A stretch of 64,000 nucleotides of DNA from JACRCT01 sp049841135 (lineage in GTDB: Bacteria > Myxococcota > Myxococcia > Myxococcales > UBA5297): assembly GCA_049841135.1 (NCBI GenBank), contig JASGHK010000008.1, positions 806,001 through 870,000 on the forward strand, read 5' to 3'. Position 1 is the stretch's first letter; each line of letters opens with the position of its first letter. The notes beneath the pieces were generated by a model. It was not told the origin of the DNA and did no database searches. It worked only from the letters and a program-made list of their open reading frames with translations. Shown here one piece after another: positions 40,682-50,686 of the stretch. The translations under genes were made by a program, and so were the position numbers.

Positions 40682-41788
40682 CTACTTGCCTCTGCCCAGG
40701 AACTCTTTGATCGACTGGTAGATGGCGTCCTTGTCGGAGATCTCCGAGAGCGCCACGTTGTCGGCGTCCCCGAAGGACTCCTTCAGGTCCTTGATGAACT
40801 GGCCGCTTCCATACGGGCTCTCGACCTGCCCGTAGCAGAACAGGTTCGCGGCCGGCAGCACCTCGTCCTTGAGGATCTCCACGCACAGCCGCGTGTCGTC
40901 CGCCGACCAGTTGTCGCCGTCCGAGAAGTGGAACGGGTAGATGTTCCAGGACGACGGCGGGTAGTCGCTCTTGATCAGGTCCCGGCAGAGCTTGTAGGCG
41001 GAGCTGATCATCGTCCCGCCCGACTCGCGCGTGTGGAAGAAGGTCTCGCGGTCCACCTCGCGTGCCACCGCGTCGTGGATGATGTAGCGGACCTCGATGC
41101 CCTTGTACTGGGTGCGCAGCCAGGTGTCGATCCAGAAGCTCTCGGCCCGAACGATCTCCTTCTGCTCGTCGCCCATCGAACCCGAGACGTCCATCATGTA
41201 GATGATGACCGCGTTGGACTGGGGCAGGTTCTCGATCTTCCAGGTGCGGTAGCGCTTGTCGGCCCGCGTCGGGACGATGACCGGGACTTCGGGGTTGTAG
41301 GTGCCGCTGGCGATCTGCCGCTTGAGCGCCGCCTTGAAGGTCCGCCGGAAGTGGCGCAGCGACTCGGGGCCGGTGGTGTTGATGCCCGTGTAGCGCAGCC
41401 GCTGGGTGAAGATCTTCTCCTTGCCCTTGGGCTGGATGCGCGGCAGCGAAAGCTCTTCGCCGAGGATCTCGGCGAGCTCCTCGAGGGAGACGTCCACCTC
41501 GAGCTGGTGCTCGCCCTCCCCCTCACCCGCCTGCCCCGGCCCGGGCTGCACGTTGCCAGGCGCCAGCGTCTGGCCCACCTCGCCGTCGCCTTGGCCCACG
41601 CCGCCCTGCTGCTTGTGCCCGAACCGGAAGTGGGGAATGTCGATGGTCGGCAGGGGGATGGTGATGAGGTCCTTCCCCTTCTTGCCGATCATCTCCCCCT
41701 TCTGCAGGTACTTGCGCAGGTTCCCCTTGATGCGCCCGCGCACGATCTGCTTGAAGCGGTTGTGGTCCTGCTTGATCTTCAATGCCAT
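40682..41788 (-). CDS. yeaH: YeaH/DUF444 family VWA-like protein
   Basis: A 368-residue cytosolic protein. The start MALKIKQDHNRFKQIVRGRI and GKDLITIPLPTIDIPHFRFG are hallmark DUF444 sequences, then a Gly/Gln-rich linker, and a VWA-like domain with metal site MMDVSGSMGDEQK and later SGGTMISSA. In E. coli and others yeaH lies beside the PrkA-type kinase gene yeaG; the two are co-expressed under nitrogen or stationary stress. The same order is kept here (prkA, an extra gene, yeaH, spoVR, all minus). Partner role of PrkA is from family knowledge. Confidence 0.95.
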   Translation of the reverse strand: MALKIKQDHNRFKQIVRGRIKGNLRKYLQKGEMIGKKGKDLITIPLPTIDIPHFRFGHKQQGGVGQGDGEVGQTLAPGNVQPGPGQAGEGEGEHQLEVDVSLEELAEILGEELSLPRIQPKGKEKIFTQRLRYTGINTTGPESLRHFRRTFKAALKRQIASGTYNPEVPVIVPTRADKRYRTWKIENLPQSNAVIIYMMDVSGSMGDEQKEIVRAESFWIDTWLRTQYKGIEVRYIIHDAVAREVDRETFFHTRESGGTMISSAYKLCRDLIKSDYPPSSWNIYPFHFSDGDNWSADDTRLCVEILKDEVLPAANLFCYGQVESPYGSGQFIKDLKESFGDADNVALSEISDKDAIYQSIKEFLGRGK

Positions 41789-41855
41789 CGGCTGCCTCGG
41801 TCCACCGGCTGCGCGAGTCTTCGGATCGCCGGCTGCGTGCCGGCAGGCTCCCTGG

Positions 41856-42641
41856 TCACTTGAGGCCGATCACCTTGTCGACGGGTCCGACCATCGCCTT
41901 GAGCGCGGCGCGGTCGATCTTGGCGGCGAGCGCCTTCACGTCGTCGGTCGGCCCCTGCAGCAGGATCCTCACCGACTTGATGGGCGCCAGCTCGTCGCCC
42001 GGCTGGCCGGACGGCGAGCCCTTCTTCGCCGCCGAGCCGCCCACGATGACCGCGATCTTCGAGGTGCCCTTCTCTTTCCCCTTGAGCGCCTTGATCTGGT
42101 AGCCAGGGCCGGGCTGCATCCCCGGCTCCAGCGGCGCCGCGAAGGGCCAGGCCGAGACCTCGATACGGATGTCGAAGTACTCGATGTCCTCGTTCTCCAG
42201 GACGTGCTCCGCGCTGAGCTTGCCGCGGTCGCCTTCGCTCTTGAACGAGTAGGAGTAGGTCAACGCGAACGAGCGCGGGAAGGCGGCCTTGCCGAACCCG
42301 AGGGCCATGGTGTCGACGACGTTCGACGGGAAGTTGGCGGCCTGCCACATCTCGTCGGTGACCATGGTCCAGCCGATGCTGTTGGAGGCCCGCAGCCCGC
42401 GCTGCTCGTACTTCTCGGCGTCGGGCGTGGGCAGCAGGCTCATCAGCTTGGAGAGGACGCGCCCCATCTTGGCGGTCTCCTCCTGCGTCAGCTCCCGGCA
42501 CGGGAACTTGGCGCATGCGTCGGTGGCGAACTCCACGGTCTTGCCGGCGGCGACGGCGCCGGAGGGGGTGGACAGGATGGCGCCGGCGGCGACGAAGCCA
42601 CACAGCGCGGCGAGCGAGCAGGGGTTGGACGAGCGGGCCAT
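41856..42641 (-). CDS. Hypothetical secreted protein within the prkA operon
   Basis: A 261-residue exported protein with a signal peptide (residues 1-32, AALCGFVAAGAILSTPSGAVA). The mature part has Cys in CAKFPCRE, a strand-rich middle (FALTYSYSFKSEGDRGKLS) and a Lys-rich KALKGKEKGTSKIAVIVGG stretch. No family recognised. It is inserted between prkA (86 bases upstream) and yeaH (67 bases downstream) on the same strand, an unusual place for a periplasmic protein in this operon. A long stem-loop fills the gap before it. The start has GGAGG about 8 bases upstream. Confidence 0.75.
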   Translation of the reverse strand: MARSSNPCSLAALCGFVAAGAILSTPSGAVAAGKTVEFATDACAKFPCRELTQEETAKMGRVLSKLMSLLPTPDAEKYEQRGLRASNSIGWTMVTDEMWQAANFPSNVVDTMALGFGKAAFPRSFALTYSYSFKSEGDRGKLSAEHVLENEDIEYFDIRIEVSAWPFAAPLEPGMQPGPGYQIKALKGKEKGTSKIAVIVGGSAAKKGSPSGQPGDELAPIKSVRILLQGPTDDVKALAAKIDRAALKAMVGPVDKVIGLK

Positions 42642-42660
42642 CGGCGCCTCCGGGTGGGGC

Positions 42661-42721
42661 CCTGGCGCGCGCCTCGTCCGGCCCATGGGACCAGGCCGGA
42701 CGAGCGAAGCGGCGCGCCAGG
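42661..42721. promoter_or_regulatory. Long two-arm stem-loop between prkA and the downstream genes
   Basis: Inner perfect arms CTCGTCCGGCC (42673-42683) and complement at 42694-42704 around a 10-base loop. Outer perfect arms CCTGGCGCGC (42661-42670) and complement at 42712-42721, with small bulges of 2 and 7 bases. It fills most of the 86-base gap between the prkA stop and the next start. No T-tract, so an mRNA processing or stabilising element or a partial terminator are options. Confidence 0.6.
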
Positions 42722-42727
42722 AGCGGA

Positions 42728-44779
<2,052 letters not shown>

Positions 44780-45234
44780 CGGTGTTCCTCTCCCTCAGGG
44801 CTGTCCTGGTGCTTCGTTGTGGTGCAGCTTAGACGCCGTCACGGTTCCTGAAGCTTCGCGGGGTGGGGTGCTTTCCCGCCCCGAAAAACGTGCCTGAAGC
44901 GCCCAACGTGGGCGACCGCCTGCAAATTTCCCAAAGCCCCGGCCCCTTCCGCCTGCCTCCCCTTCGAACAAGGGCGCAGCCGCCCTTGACCCTAACGACC
45001 AGGAGCGCCGCCGCCACGTCCGTGCGGTGGGAGGCGAATCGCCCTACATGGTGCAGGTAGGCGAATCGACTCGGTGAATTATAGGGGTCCGGCTTCTGGA
45101 AGGGCAACCTTACTGCCCCTCCAGCGCGGCCCGAACGGCCGCCTGCCAACGGTCCCAGGGCAGCCTCGGTTCGCCTCGTTGGCCGGCTGTGGAAGAGACT
45201 GGAATCTGGGCGGTCCGAGATGGCCCGGCAACCC
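44780..45234. other. Upstream region of prkA with paired repeats
   Basis: 455 bases without a credible gene, between the ABC-2 permease stop and the prkA start. It has GGCGAATCGCC (45033-45043, arms GGCGA/TCGCC) and GGCGAATCGAC (45060-45070), 27 bases apart, which look like paired operator sites about 250-290 bases upstream of prkA. An AT-rich GTGAATTATAGG lies just beyond at about 45072. No sigma-54 match found on the prkA strand. Confidence 0.4.
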
Positions 45235-46047
45235 TCAGGCCTGTCCGAGCGTACCTTCCTTGGCTGCCCGCCGAAGGCACAGGCGAAGGACGAGCGCCGA
45301 GAGCGGCATGAGGACGGCCACGAAGGCCACGAGCGCCCCGAGCTCCGAGCCGAGCCTGTCGATGCCCGCCCCTTGAAGGAGCGCTCCGCGCATCGCCCGG
45401 AGGGCGTGCGTGGCCGGGACGAGCGTGGCGACGGGGTGCAGGATCTTGGGGAGCACCTCGACGGGATAGAAGATCCCCGACACCAGGAAGGTCAGGGCGT
45501 CGACGGCCCAGGCCACCGGGTCGCCACGCTTGAGCAGGATGACGAAGGAGGCCGAGAGGATGCCGATGGCCATGTAGGCCGCGACGCCCAGCGCCAGCGC
45601 GGCTGCCGCCCCGGAGATCGACGCGCCGGGGAAGCGCGCCCCGAAGACCAAGATCCCCAGGGTGAGCATCACCAGCCCCTGGAACAGCGACACGGCCAGA
45701 GGATAGAGCGCCAGCAGGAGGACCGAGCCGAAGGGCGGGACGGGCGCCGAGGCCAGCGTCTCCAGGCCGCCCATCAGCTGGAGCTCTCGCACGCGCCGGG
45801 TGACGCCAGCCATGCCCGCGCGCAGAGGCACGGTGACCGAGACGCCGACCAGTGCGAAGCGGAAATAGTCGCCACCGGCAGCGCGGATCATCGGAGAGGC
45901 GTTGCCGAAGGCCTCCCCGAGGAAGAAGAGGCTCCACAGCGAGAAGAGCGCCCCCGCGAAGGTGAAGATGAAGCTTCCCCGGTAGGAGAAGTCGACGAGC
46001 AGGTCGCGCCGCAGGAAAGCGGCAACGAGCTGGGCCGCGCGCCTCAC
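45235..46047 (-). CDS. ABC-2 type exporter permease
   Basis: Integral membrane subunit of 270 residues with about six helices: an N-terminal RRDLLVDFSYRGSFIFTFAG, a central block AYMAIGILSASFVILLKRGD, and a conserved LTFLVSGIFYPVEVLPKILH, which is the classic ABC-2 segment before the last periplasmic part (LVPATHALRAMRGAL). The GTG start (46045-46047) overlaps the ATPase stop as GTGA, confirming the pair. Typical substrates of such small exporters are polysaccharides, lipids or drugs; which one is unknown. The C-terminal helix is followed by a short basic tail. Confidence 0.9.
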   Translation of the reverse strand: MRRAAQLVAAFLRRDLLVDFSYRGSFIFTFAGALFSLWSLFFLGEAFGNASPMIRAAGGDYFRFALVGVSVTVPLRAGMAGVTRRVRELQLMGGLETLASAPVPPFGSVLLLALYPLAVSLFQGLVMLTLGILVFGARFPGASISGAAAALALGVAAYMAIGILSASFVILLKRGDPVAWAVDALTFLVSGIFYPVEVLPKILHPVATLVPATHALRAMRGALLQGAGIDRLGSELGALVAFVAVLMPLSALVLRLCLRRAAKEGTLGQA

Positions 46048-46781
46048 AGCTTGAAGACCTCCTTCGCCTTGGACTCCACCTGGCCCCACGGGCCGTCGGC
46101 AACGACCTTCCCGCCTTCCACCACAGCCACCCGGTCACACAGCCCGGCCTCGGTCAGGTCGTGCGTGATGAGCAGCACCGCGCCGCCCGACTTTGCGTAC
46201 TCCGTCAGCAGCGTCCGGGTCCGAGCGGCAGCGCCGGGATCGAGCACGCGCGAGATCTCGTCGAGGATGAGCAGCTTGGGCCCGTGGAGGAGCGCCTTGG
46301 CCAGAGAGACCTTGGCCTTCTCTCCCCCCGAGAGGGTCTGCACGCGCTGCGCGGCCAGCGACCCTGCGTCCACGCGCTCGAGCGCCGCCATCAACTGCGT
46401 CCGCCCGAGCGACTGGCGGTAGAGCGCAGCGTGGAACCGCAGGCACTCGAGCGGGTTGAGCCTTGGGTGCAGCGCCGGATCGTCCGGGCGGGCAAAGCCC
46501 ACGTTGGCCCGCCAGCGATGCCCCTTTCCTGTGGGCTGTCCCGCCACCGTCGCGGTCCCTGAGTCGGGAAGGATGACCCCGCACGCAATGCGAGCGAGCG
46601 TGGTCTTGCCTGCGCCGTTGGGGCCGACCAGCGCCAGCCGCTCGCCCGCGTTCACGGTGAGCGTCAGCCCGGTCAGCGCGGGCTTGCGCTTCACCGCGAA
46701 GCGGAACCGCACCAGGTCGCGCACCGCGCGCTGCAGGCGGTACTCCTTGGTCAGGTCGTGGGCTTCGAGGGCGGCGCTCAT
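46044..46781 (-). CDS. ABC exporter ATP-binding protein
   Basis: ATPase subunit of 245 residues. Motifs: Walker A GPNGAGKTT, Q-loop region NVGFARPDDPAL (a weak Q-loop; Gln not obvious), signature LSGGEKAKVS, Walker B LLILDEISRVLD and switch His LLITHDL. The Walker B has the usual D-E followed by ISRVLD instead of PTxGLD. The long N-terminal VRDLVRFRFAVKRKPALTGL resembles the polysaccharide/teichoic-acid exporter type. The ATG at 46779-46781 is preferred; GTG two codons earlier is possible. It lies directly upstream of the ABC-2 permease and divergent from the GT39-type gene. Confidence 0.9.
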   Translation of the reverse strand: MSAALEAHDLTKEYRLQRAVRDLVRFRFAVKRKPALTGLTLTVNAGERLALVGPNGAGKTTLARIACGVILPDSGTATVAGQPTGKGHRWRANVGFARPDDPALHPRLNPLECLRFHAALYRQSLGRTQLMAALERVDAGSLAAQRVQTLSGGEKAKVSLAKALLHGPKLLILDEISRVLDPGAAARTRTLLTEYAKSGGAVLLITHDLTEAGLCDRVAVVEGGKVVADGPWGQVESKAKEVFKL

Positions 46782-46897
46782 CGTCACAGGGCCGAATTGC
46801 TATCAGCTTTCGCCTCGCTGCGCCCGTCGGTGCGCACCGGCCAGCGCCGACAGAGCCGCCTTGCATTCGAAGGTCCGGCCGCTATCCTCTCGCGCCC

Positions 46898-48532
46898 ATG
46901 AGCGCGCCCGAAGCCCAACCGCAGCCTGCGCCAGCGCCGGCCCCCGTCCCCGAAGCCTCTCCTGCTCCCGCGGCGTCTCCGTCCCCTGGGACTGGCCCGG
47001 CAAGCGACCCGACGCTCGACCGCAAGGACTGGCTCGTCCTGGCGGGGCTGCTCGCCGTCTTCGCCCTGGCCCGCGTCCCGCTCTTTCCGTTCGCCGAGAA
47101 CCTCTACGGCGACAGCGTCGTGCGCAGCGAGTTCGCCGAGCGCTGGGCCAACGAGCCCAAGGTCTACACGTCCTTCAACGACGGCGTGTATCAGTTCGGC
47201 CCACTGCACTTCTATTACATGGGCCTCTTGATGAAGGCCTGGCCCTCGCGCGAGCACGCCACTCGCCTGGGCTCGCTCCTGATGGGCCTCTTGCTGGTCC
47301 TGCCTGTCTACCGGCTGGGCAAGCGGCTCTTCTCCCGGCAGGCCGCGACCGTCGCCGCGCTGTGCATGTCCGTCTGGAGCCTGCACATCCAGGCCTCGAC
47401 CACGGCTGCCAGCGAAGCGGTCTTCCTCACCCTCTTCTTCTTCGCCCTCGACCACCTCTTCCGCGGCGTCGACGAGCAGCGCTTCGGCCCGATGGCGCTG
47501 GCCGCGCTCTTCACCAACCTCTTCTGCGCGCTGCGCTACGACGGCTGGCTGTATGCGGCGCTCTTCGCGCTGGCCATCGCCCTGAGCGGCAAGGACCGGA
47601 TCGCCTCGGGGACCCGCGCGCTGCTGTTCGGCATCCTGGTCAGCGCCTTCCCGCTCTGGTGGATGCAGGGAAACGAGAAGGCCACCGGCGACGCGCTCTA
47701 CCCCATCCACTACATCGACCAGTTCCACGCCCGCTGGGTCAGCGACGGAATGGGCTGGCTGGGCTCGCACTGGCTGTACCGCTTGTACGTCCTCTTCTTC
47801 TGGCCCGGCACCCTGGTCGTGACCGCCTCTGTCCTCGTCGGCCTGCTCGCGCTCGTCGGGATCGTGCACGCCTTCGCCAAGAAGGCCCGCCGCCAGCTCG
47901 CGCTCCTCGCGCTCGTGCCGGTGGCCTACTACGTCTTCCGCGGCGCGCTCCTGCCCACCCCCAACTTCTCCCCGCTCGCCCGCTTCTTCATGACCCAGGT
48001 GGCGCTCGCGCTCTTCTACGTGTCCGACGGCTTCGCGTGGATCTCCGCGAAGTGGCCGAGCTGGGCCAAGAAGGCGTTCGTGGGCCTGACGGTGTCGGTG
48101 GCCGTGGCGACGCCGATCTACTTGGGCGCGGTCACCGCGTGGAAGGACGGCCCCAAGGCCGACGGACTGCGGCCCATCAGCCCGCTCTCCACCATCCCCA
48201 CCGATCAGATGAAGGCCGCGCGCTTCATCCAGGAGAAGACCAAAGGCGGCGCGGAGACGGTCGCCATCGACGAGGCCCCGGAGTACACCGACATCAACGT
48301 GGCCTTCTTCAGCGGCCTGCCCGAGCCCCGCCTGATGCGGCGCCGCTGGGAGAACTTCGAGAAGCAGCTGCGTGAGCAGCCCAAGCCGACCTACCTGTTC
48401 GCAGCCAAGGGCGGGGTCTTCGAGACCAAGGACGGCCTGAGCGTCGGTGGGGAACAACTGGTCTGGCGCGGGGAGACCTGGACGAGGGTCCTCGTGGCGT
48501 CGACCAAGCTCTTCGTCTACCAGCGCCTCTGA
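46898..48532 (+). CDS. GT39-like membrane glycosyltransferase
   Basis: A 544-residue protein with a 45-residue Pro/Ala-rich start, then about eleven membrane helices. The first periplasmic loop carries the acidic ENLYGDSVVRSEFAERW, fitting the catalytic Asp loop of GT-C enzymes of the ArnT/PMT group, and the next loop YQFGPLHFYYMGLLMKAWPS, also typical. These transfer sugars from lipid-linked donors on the outer face of the inner membrane. The C-terminal 120 residues form a soluble domain (IPTDQMKAARFIQEKTKGG). No partner operon; the ABC exporter is divergent. Sugar and acceptor unknown. Confidence 0.8.
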   Translation: MSAPEAQPQPAPAPAPVPEASPAPAASPSPGTGPASDPTLDRKDWLVLAGLLAVFALARVPLFPFAENLYGDSVVRSEFAERWANEPKVYTSFNDGVYQFGPLHFYYMGLLMKAWPSREHATRLGSLLMGLLLVLPVYRLGKRLFSRQAATVAALCMSVWSLHIQASTTAASEAVFLTLFFFALDHLFRGVDEQRFGPMALAALFTNLFCALRYDGWLYAALFALAIALSGKDRIASGTRALLFGILVSAFPLWWMQGNEKATGDALYPIHYIDQFHARWVSDGMGWLGSHWLYRLYVLFFWPGTLVVTASVLVGLLALVGIVHAFAKKARRQLALLALVPVAYYVFRGALLPTPNFSPLARFFMTQVALALFYVSDGFAWISAKWPSWAKKAFVGLTVSVAVATPIYLGAVTAWKDGPKADGLRPISPLSTIPTDQMKAARFIQEKTKGGAETVAIDEAPEYTDINVAFFSGLPEPRLMRRRWENFEKQLREQPKPTYLFAAKGGVFETKDGLSVGGEQLVWRGETWTRVLVASTKLFVYQRL

Positions 48533-48761
48533 TTCCAACCGCATTTCAAAGTTGGATTGTGGCGGCTCTTCCGCTTCAAGAGTGAAACGAAGCCGCCGCG
48601 GGCCCGCTGGCGACACACCCGATCTCGCTGCACCCAAGTCCGCCTGATCCCTGGCAATTCGACGTCAAGCTCGCCCATCCGTGTGTCCCGAAGAGCATTG
48701 GCCCTTGGAATGCAGTGTCGGCCGGCGGACGTTGAGGTCAATAGCGAAGGGACGGCGAGCG

Positions 48762-48953
48762 ATGCGCGGAGTCGTGACCAGCAGGGACGTGCTCATCAAC
48801 CTTCGCACCATCTGGGTGGAGTTCGGTCCGTCGGTGGCGTTTTCCTGCCTGGGCGCGTTGATTCGCCGCAGGCCGACCACCTTCCTCGATTTGGCGCTCA
48901 AGGACTTCGCGCTGACGCCGACCCGCCCCTCATCTCGGCAACCTCGCGCCTGA
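48762..48953 (+). CDS. Small hypothetical protein
   Basis: Possible 63-residue protein: MRGVVTSRDVLINLRTIWVE, followed by a hydrophobic middle (FGPSVAFSCLGALI) and a Pro/Arg tail. AAGGGA lies 9 bases before the ATG, and a hairpin terminator lies 30 bases after the stop, both supporting a real gene. No family recognised; the start is not certain, since the frame is open further upstream to 48681. The surrounding 570 bases hold nothing else. Confidence 0.4.
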   Translation: MRGVVTSRDVLINLRTIWVEFGPSVAFSCLGALIRRRPTTFLDLALKDFALTPTRPSSRQPRA

Positions 48954-48982
48954 CGCACAGCACCTCGAACCGACCACCAGCG

Positions 48983-49010
48983 AAGGCCGGCTCCGCAAGG
49001 GGCCGGCCTT
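48983..49010 (+). terminator. Hairpin terminator after the small ORF
   Basis: Stem AAGGCCGGC (48983-48991) with complement GCCGGCCTT (49002-49010) and a 10-base loop, followed by CCCGTT. The right arm ends in TT. Sits between the small ORF and the kinase gene. Confidence 0.6.
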
Positions 49011-49128
49011 CCCGTTAGCGGGTCGACCCGGTGCTGTCGGGAAATCCGTACCTGTCTTCAGCAGGGTTCCCGCGGCTCCGGCTGCTTCCGTCTATAGTGC
49101 TGCGCCGTGACCGAGCACGTCCGGCGCT

Positions 49129-50676
49129 ATGGAGATGGGCGGGCGCATCGCCCAGGGCGGCATGGCCGAGATCCTCGCGGCCTGTGCCGTCTCGCAGCCC
49201 GGCGTCTCCAAGCGCCTCGCGCTCAAGCGCATCCGCACCGACCGCAGCGCCGACCCGGCGTTCGTGGCGCGCTTCTTCGACGAGGCGCGGCTGGCGATGC
49301 AGCTCTCGCACGCCAACATCGTGCAGGTCTTCGACTTCGGGCGGCTGGAGAAGGGGCTGGGGGACGGCGAGTTCTTCCTCGCCATGGAGTTCGTCGAGGG
49401 CGTGGACCTGCAGCGGCTGCGGCGCATGGACCGTCACCGGACGCTGCCGCCCGCGGAGGCGCTGTACGTGGTCAGCCAGGTGCTGCGCGGACTGGACTAT
49501 GCGCACCGGCGCACCGACGCCGCCGGGCAGCCGCTGAACATCGTCCACCTCGACGTCAAGCCGGCGAACGTCCTCCTGTCCTTCGAGGGAGAGGTCAAGC
49601 TGACCGACTTCGGCGTCGCGCGCTCCCGGGACGCGCAGCGGCCCCAGGTCGGCATCAGCGGCACCGTGCCCTTCATGTCGCCCGAGCAGGCACGTGGTCA
49701 GAAGCTGGACGTGCGCTCGGACGTCTTCTCGGCGGGGCTGCTCCTGTTCGCGCTGGTTGCCGGCGCATCGCCTTGGGGCGAGGAGGACGACGAAGCGACG
49801 CTCTTGCGAGTCCGCTCCGGCCGCGCCGATCTCAAGGGGCTGCCGCTTTCCGAGCTGCGGGAGATCCTCACGCGCGCGCTCGCGCCCTCTCCCGACGATC
49901 GATTCCCGACGGCCGGGGCCTTCGCCGATGCCCTCGAGGAGCTGGTCTTCGCCCAGGGCTGGCGCGGCGGCGCCGCGGCGCTTCGCGATCGGCTGGGCGA
50001 GGCGTTTCCGGGCGAGCGGGTCCGGCTCAACTCGCTCTTCGCTCCTTCCGCTCGGCAGTCCGGGCTGCAGGTGGCGAGTGAGGGCACCGTCGAGGGCACG
50101 CTCCTCTCCCGGATTCCAGAGGAAGAGCTGGCCCCGCTGATGCCGAAGCGCCAGACCGTCGTGGCGGTCGAAGAGCCGCGCCGCAACCGGGCGATCTGGG
50201 TGGTGCTGCCGACCGTCGCCCTGCTCGGCGCCCTCGGCCTCTCCGGCGTCTACCGGGTGTCGCCTGCCAACTCCGCTGGCCTCGCCCCCGACGCTGCCTC
50301 GCCGCCGCCCGCCAGCGCCGCCGCCGAGCCCGATGCCGCAGCCCGCGAGGCACCGGACGCCTCCGACACCGCCGCCCCGCTGCCCGGACCGGATGGTGGG
50401 ACTCCAGTGCCGGCGGCTCGGCCCCTGGCCGTGCACCGGCCCGAGAAGGCCGCGATGGGCACGCTCTCGGTGAACGCGAGCCCTTGGGGGACGGTGACCG
50501 TCAACGGCAAGCCCGCAGGCACGACGCCTCTGCTCAAGTTCCCGGTCCGGGCGGGTCAGACCGCGGTCGTCATCGAGAACCCCAAGCTCGGCCGCCGGCA
50601 GATCTCGGTGAAGGTCCTGCCGAACCAGGACACCCCGCTGATCGTCGACCTTAAGTCGGGGGAGCAGGCCAAGTAG
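49129..50676 (+). CDS. Membrane Ser/Thr protein kinase with PEGA domain
   Basis: Receptor-type kinase of 515 residues from ATG 49129 (MEMGGRIAQGGMAEILAA). An upstream GTG at 49107 (MTEHVRRY) would join in frame if one G is dropped near 49131, so the true start is unsettled. Kinase domain (about 5-265): Gly-loop IAQGGMAEILAA, Lys in LALKRI, catalytic LDVKPANVLL with HLD, DFG as TDFGVAR and PEQAR activation-segment end. It is followed by a cytoplasmic linker, a membrane helix at about 345-367 (IWVVLPTVALLGALGLSGVY), a Pro/Ala/Asp-rich spacer and an outward PEGA domain (MGTLSVNASPWGTVTVNGKP). Ten bases before an FHA sigma-54 activator. Confidence 0.92.
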   Translation: MEMGGRIAQGGMAEILAACAVSQPGVSKRLALKRIRTDRSADPAFVARFFDEARLAMQLSHANIVQVFDFGRLEKGLGDGEFFLAMEFVEGVDLQRLRRMDRHRTLPPAEALYVVSQVLRGLDYAHRRTDAAGQPLNIVHLDVKPANVLLSFEGEVKLTDFGVARSRDAQRPQVGISGTVPFMSPEQARGQKLDVRSDVFSAGLLLFALVAGASPWGEEDDEATLLRVRSGRADLKGLPLSELREILTRALAPSPDDRFPTAGAFADALEELVFAQGWRGGAAALRDRLGEAFPGERVRLNSLFAPSARQSGLQVASEGTVEGTLLSRIPEEELAPLMPKRQTVVAVEEPRRNRAIWVVLPTVALLGALGLSGVYRVSPANSAGLAPDAASPPPASAAAEPDAAAREAPDASDTAAPLPGPDGGTPVPAARPLAVHRPEKAAMGTLSVNASPWGTVTVNGKPAGTTPLLKFPVRAGQTAVVIENPKLGRRQISVKVLPNQDTPLIVDLKSGEQAK

Positions 50677-50686
50677 AGTGGGCGCC

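Noticed and set aside
49107..49131. Definite frameshift at the start of the PEGA kinase gene
   Set aside because: A GTG start with one base removed gives a more family-like N-terminus, but the ATG at 49129 yields an intact kinase. The evidence does not decide, so it is not counted among the certain breaks.
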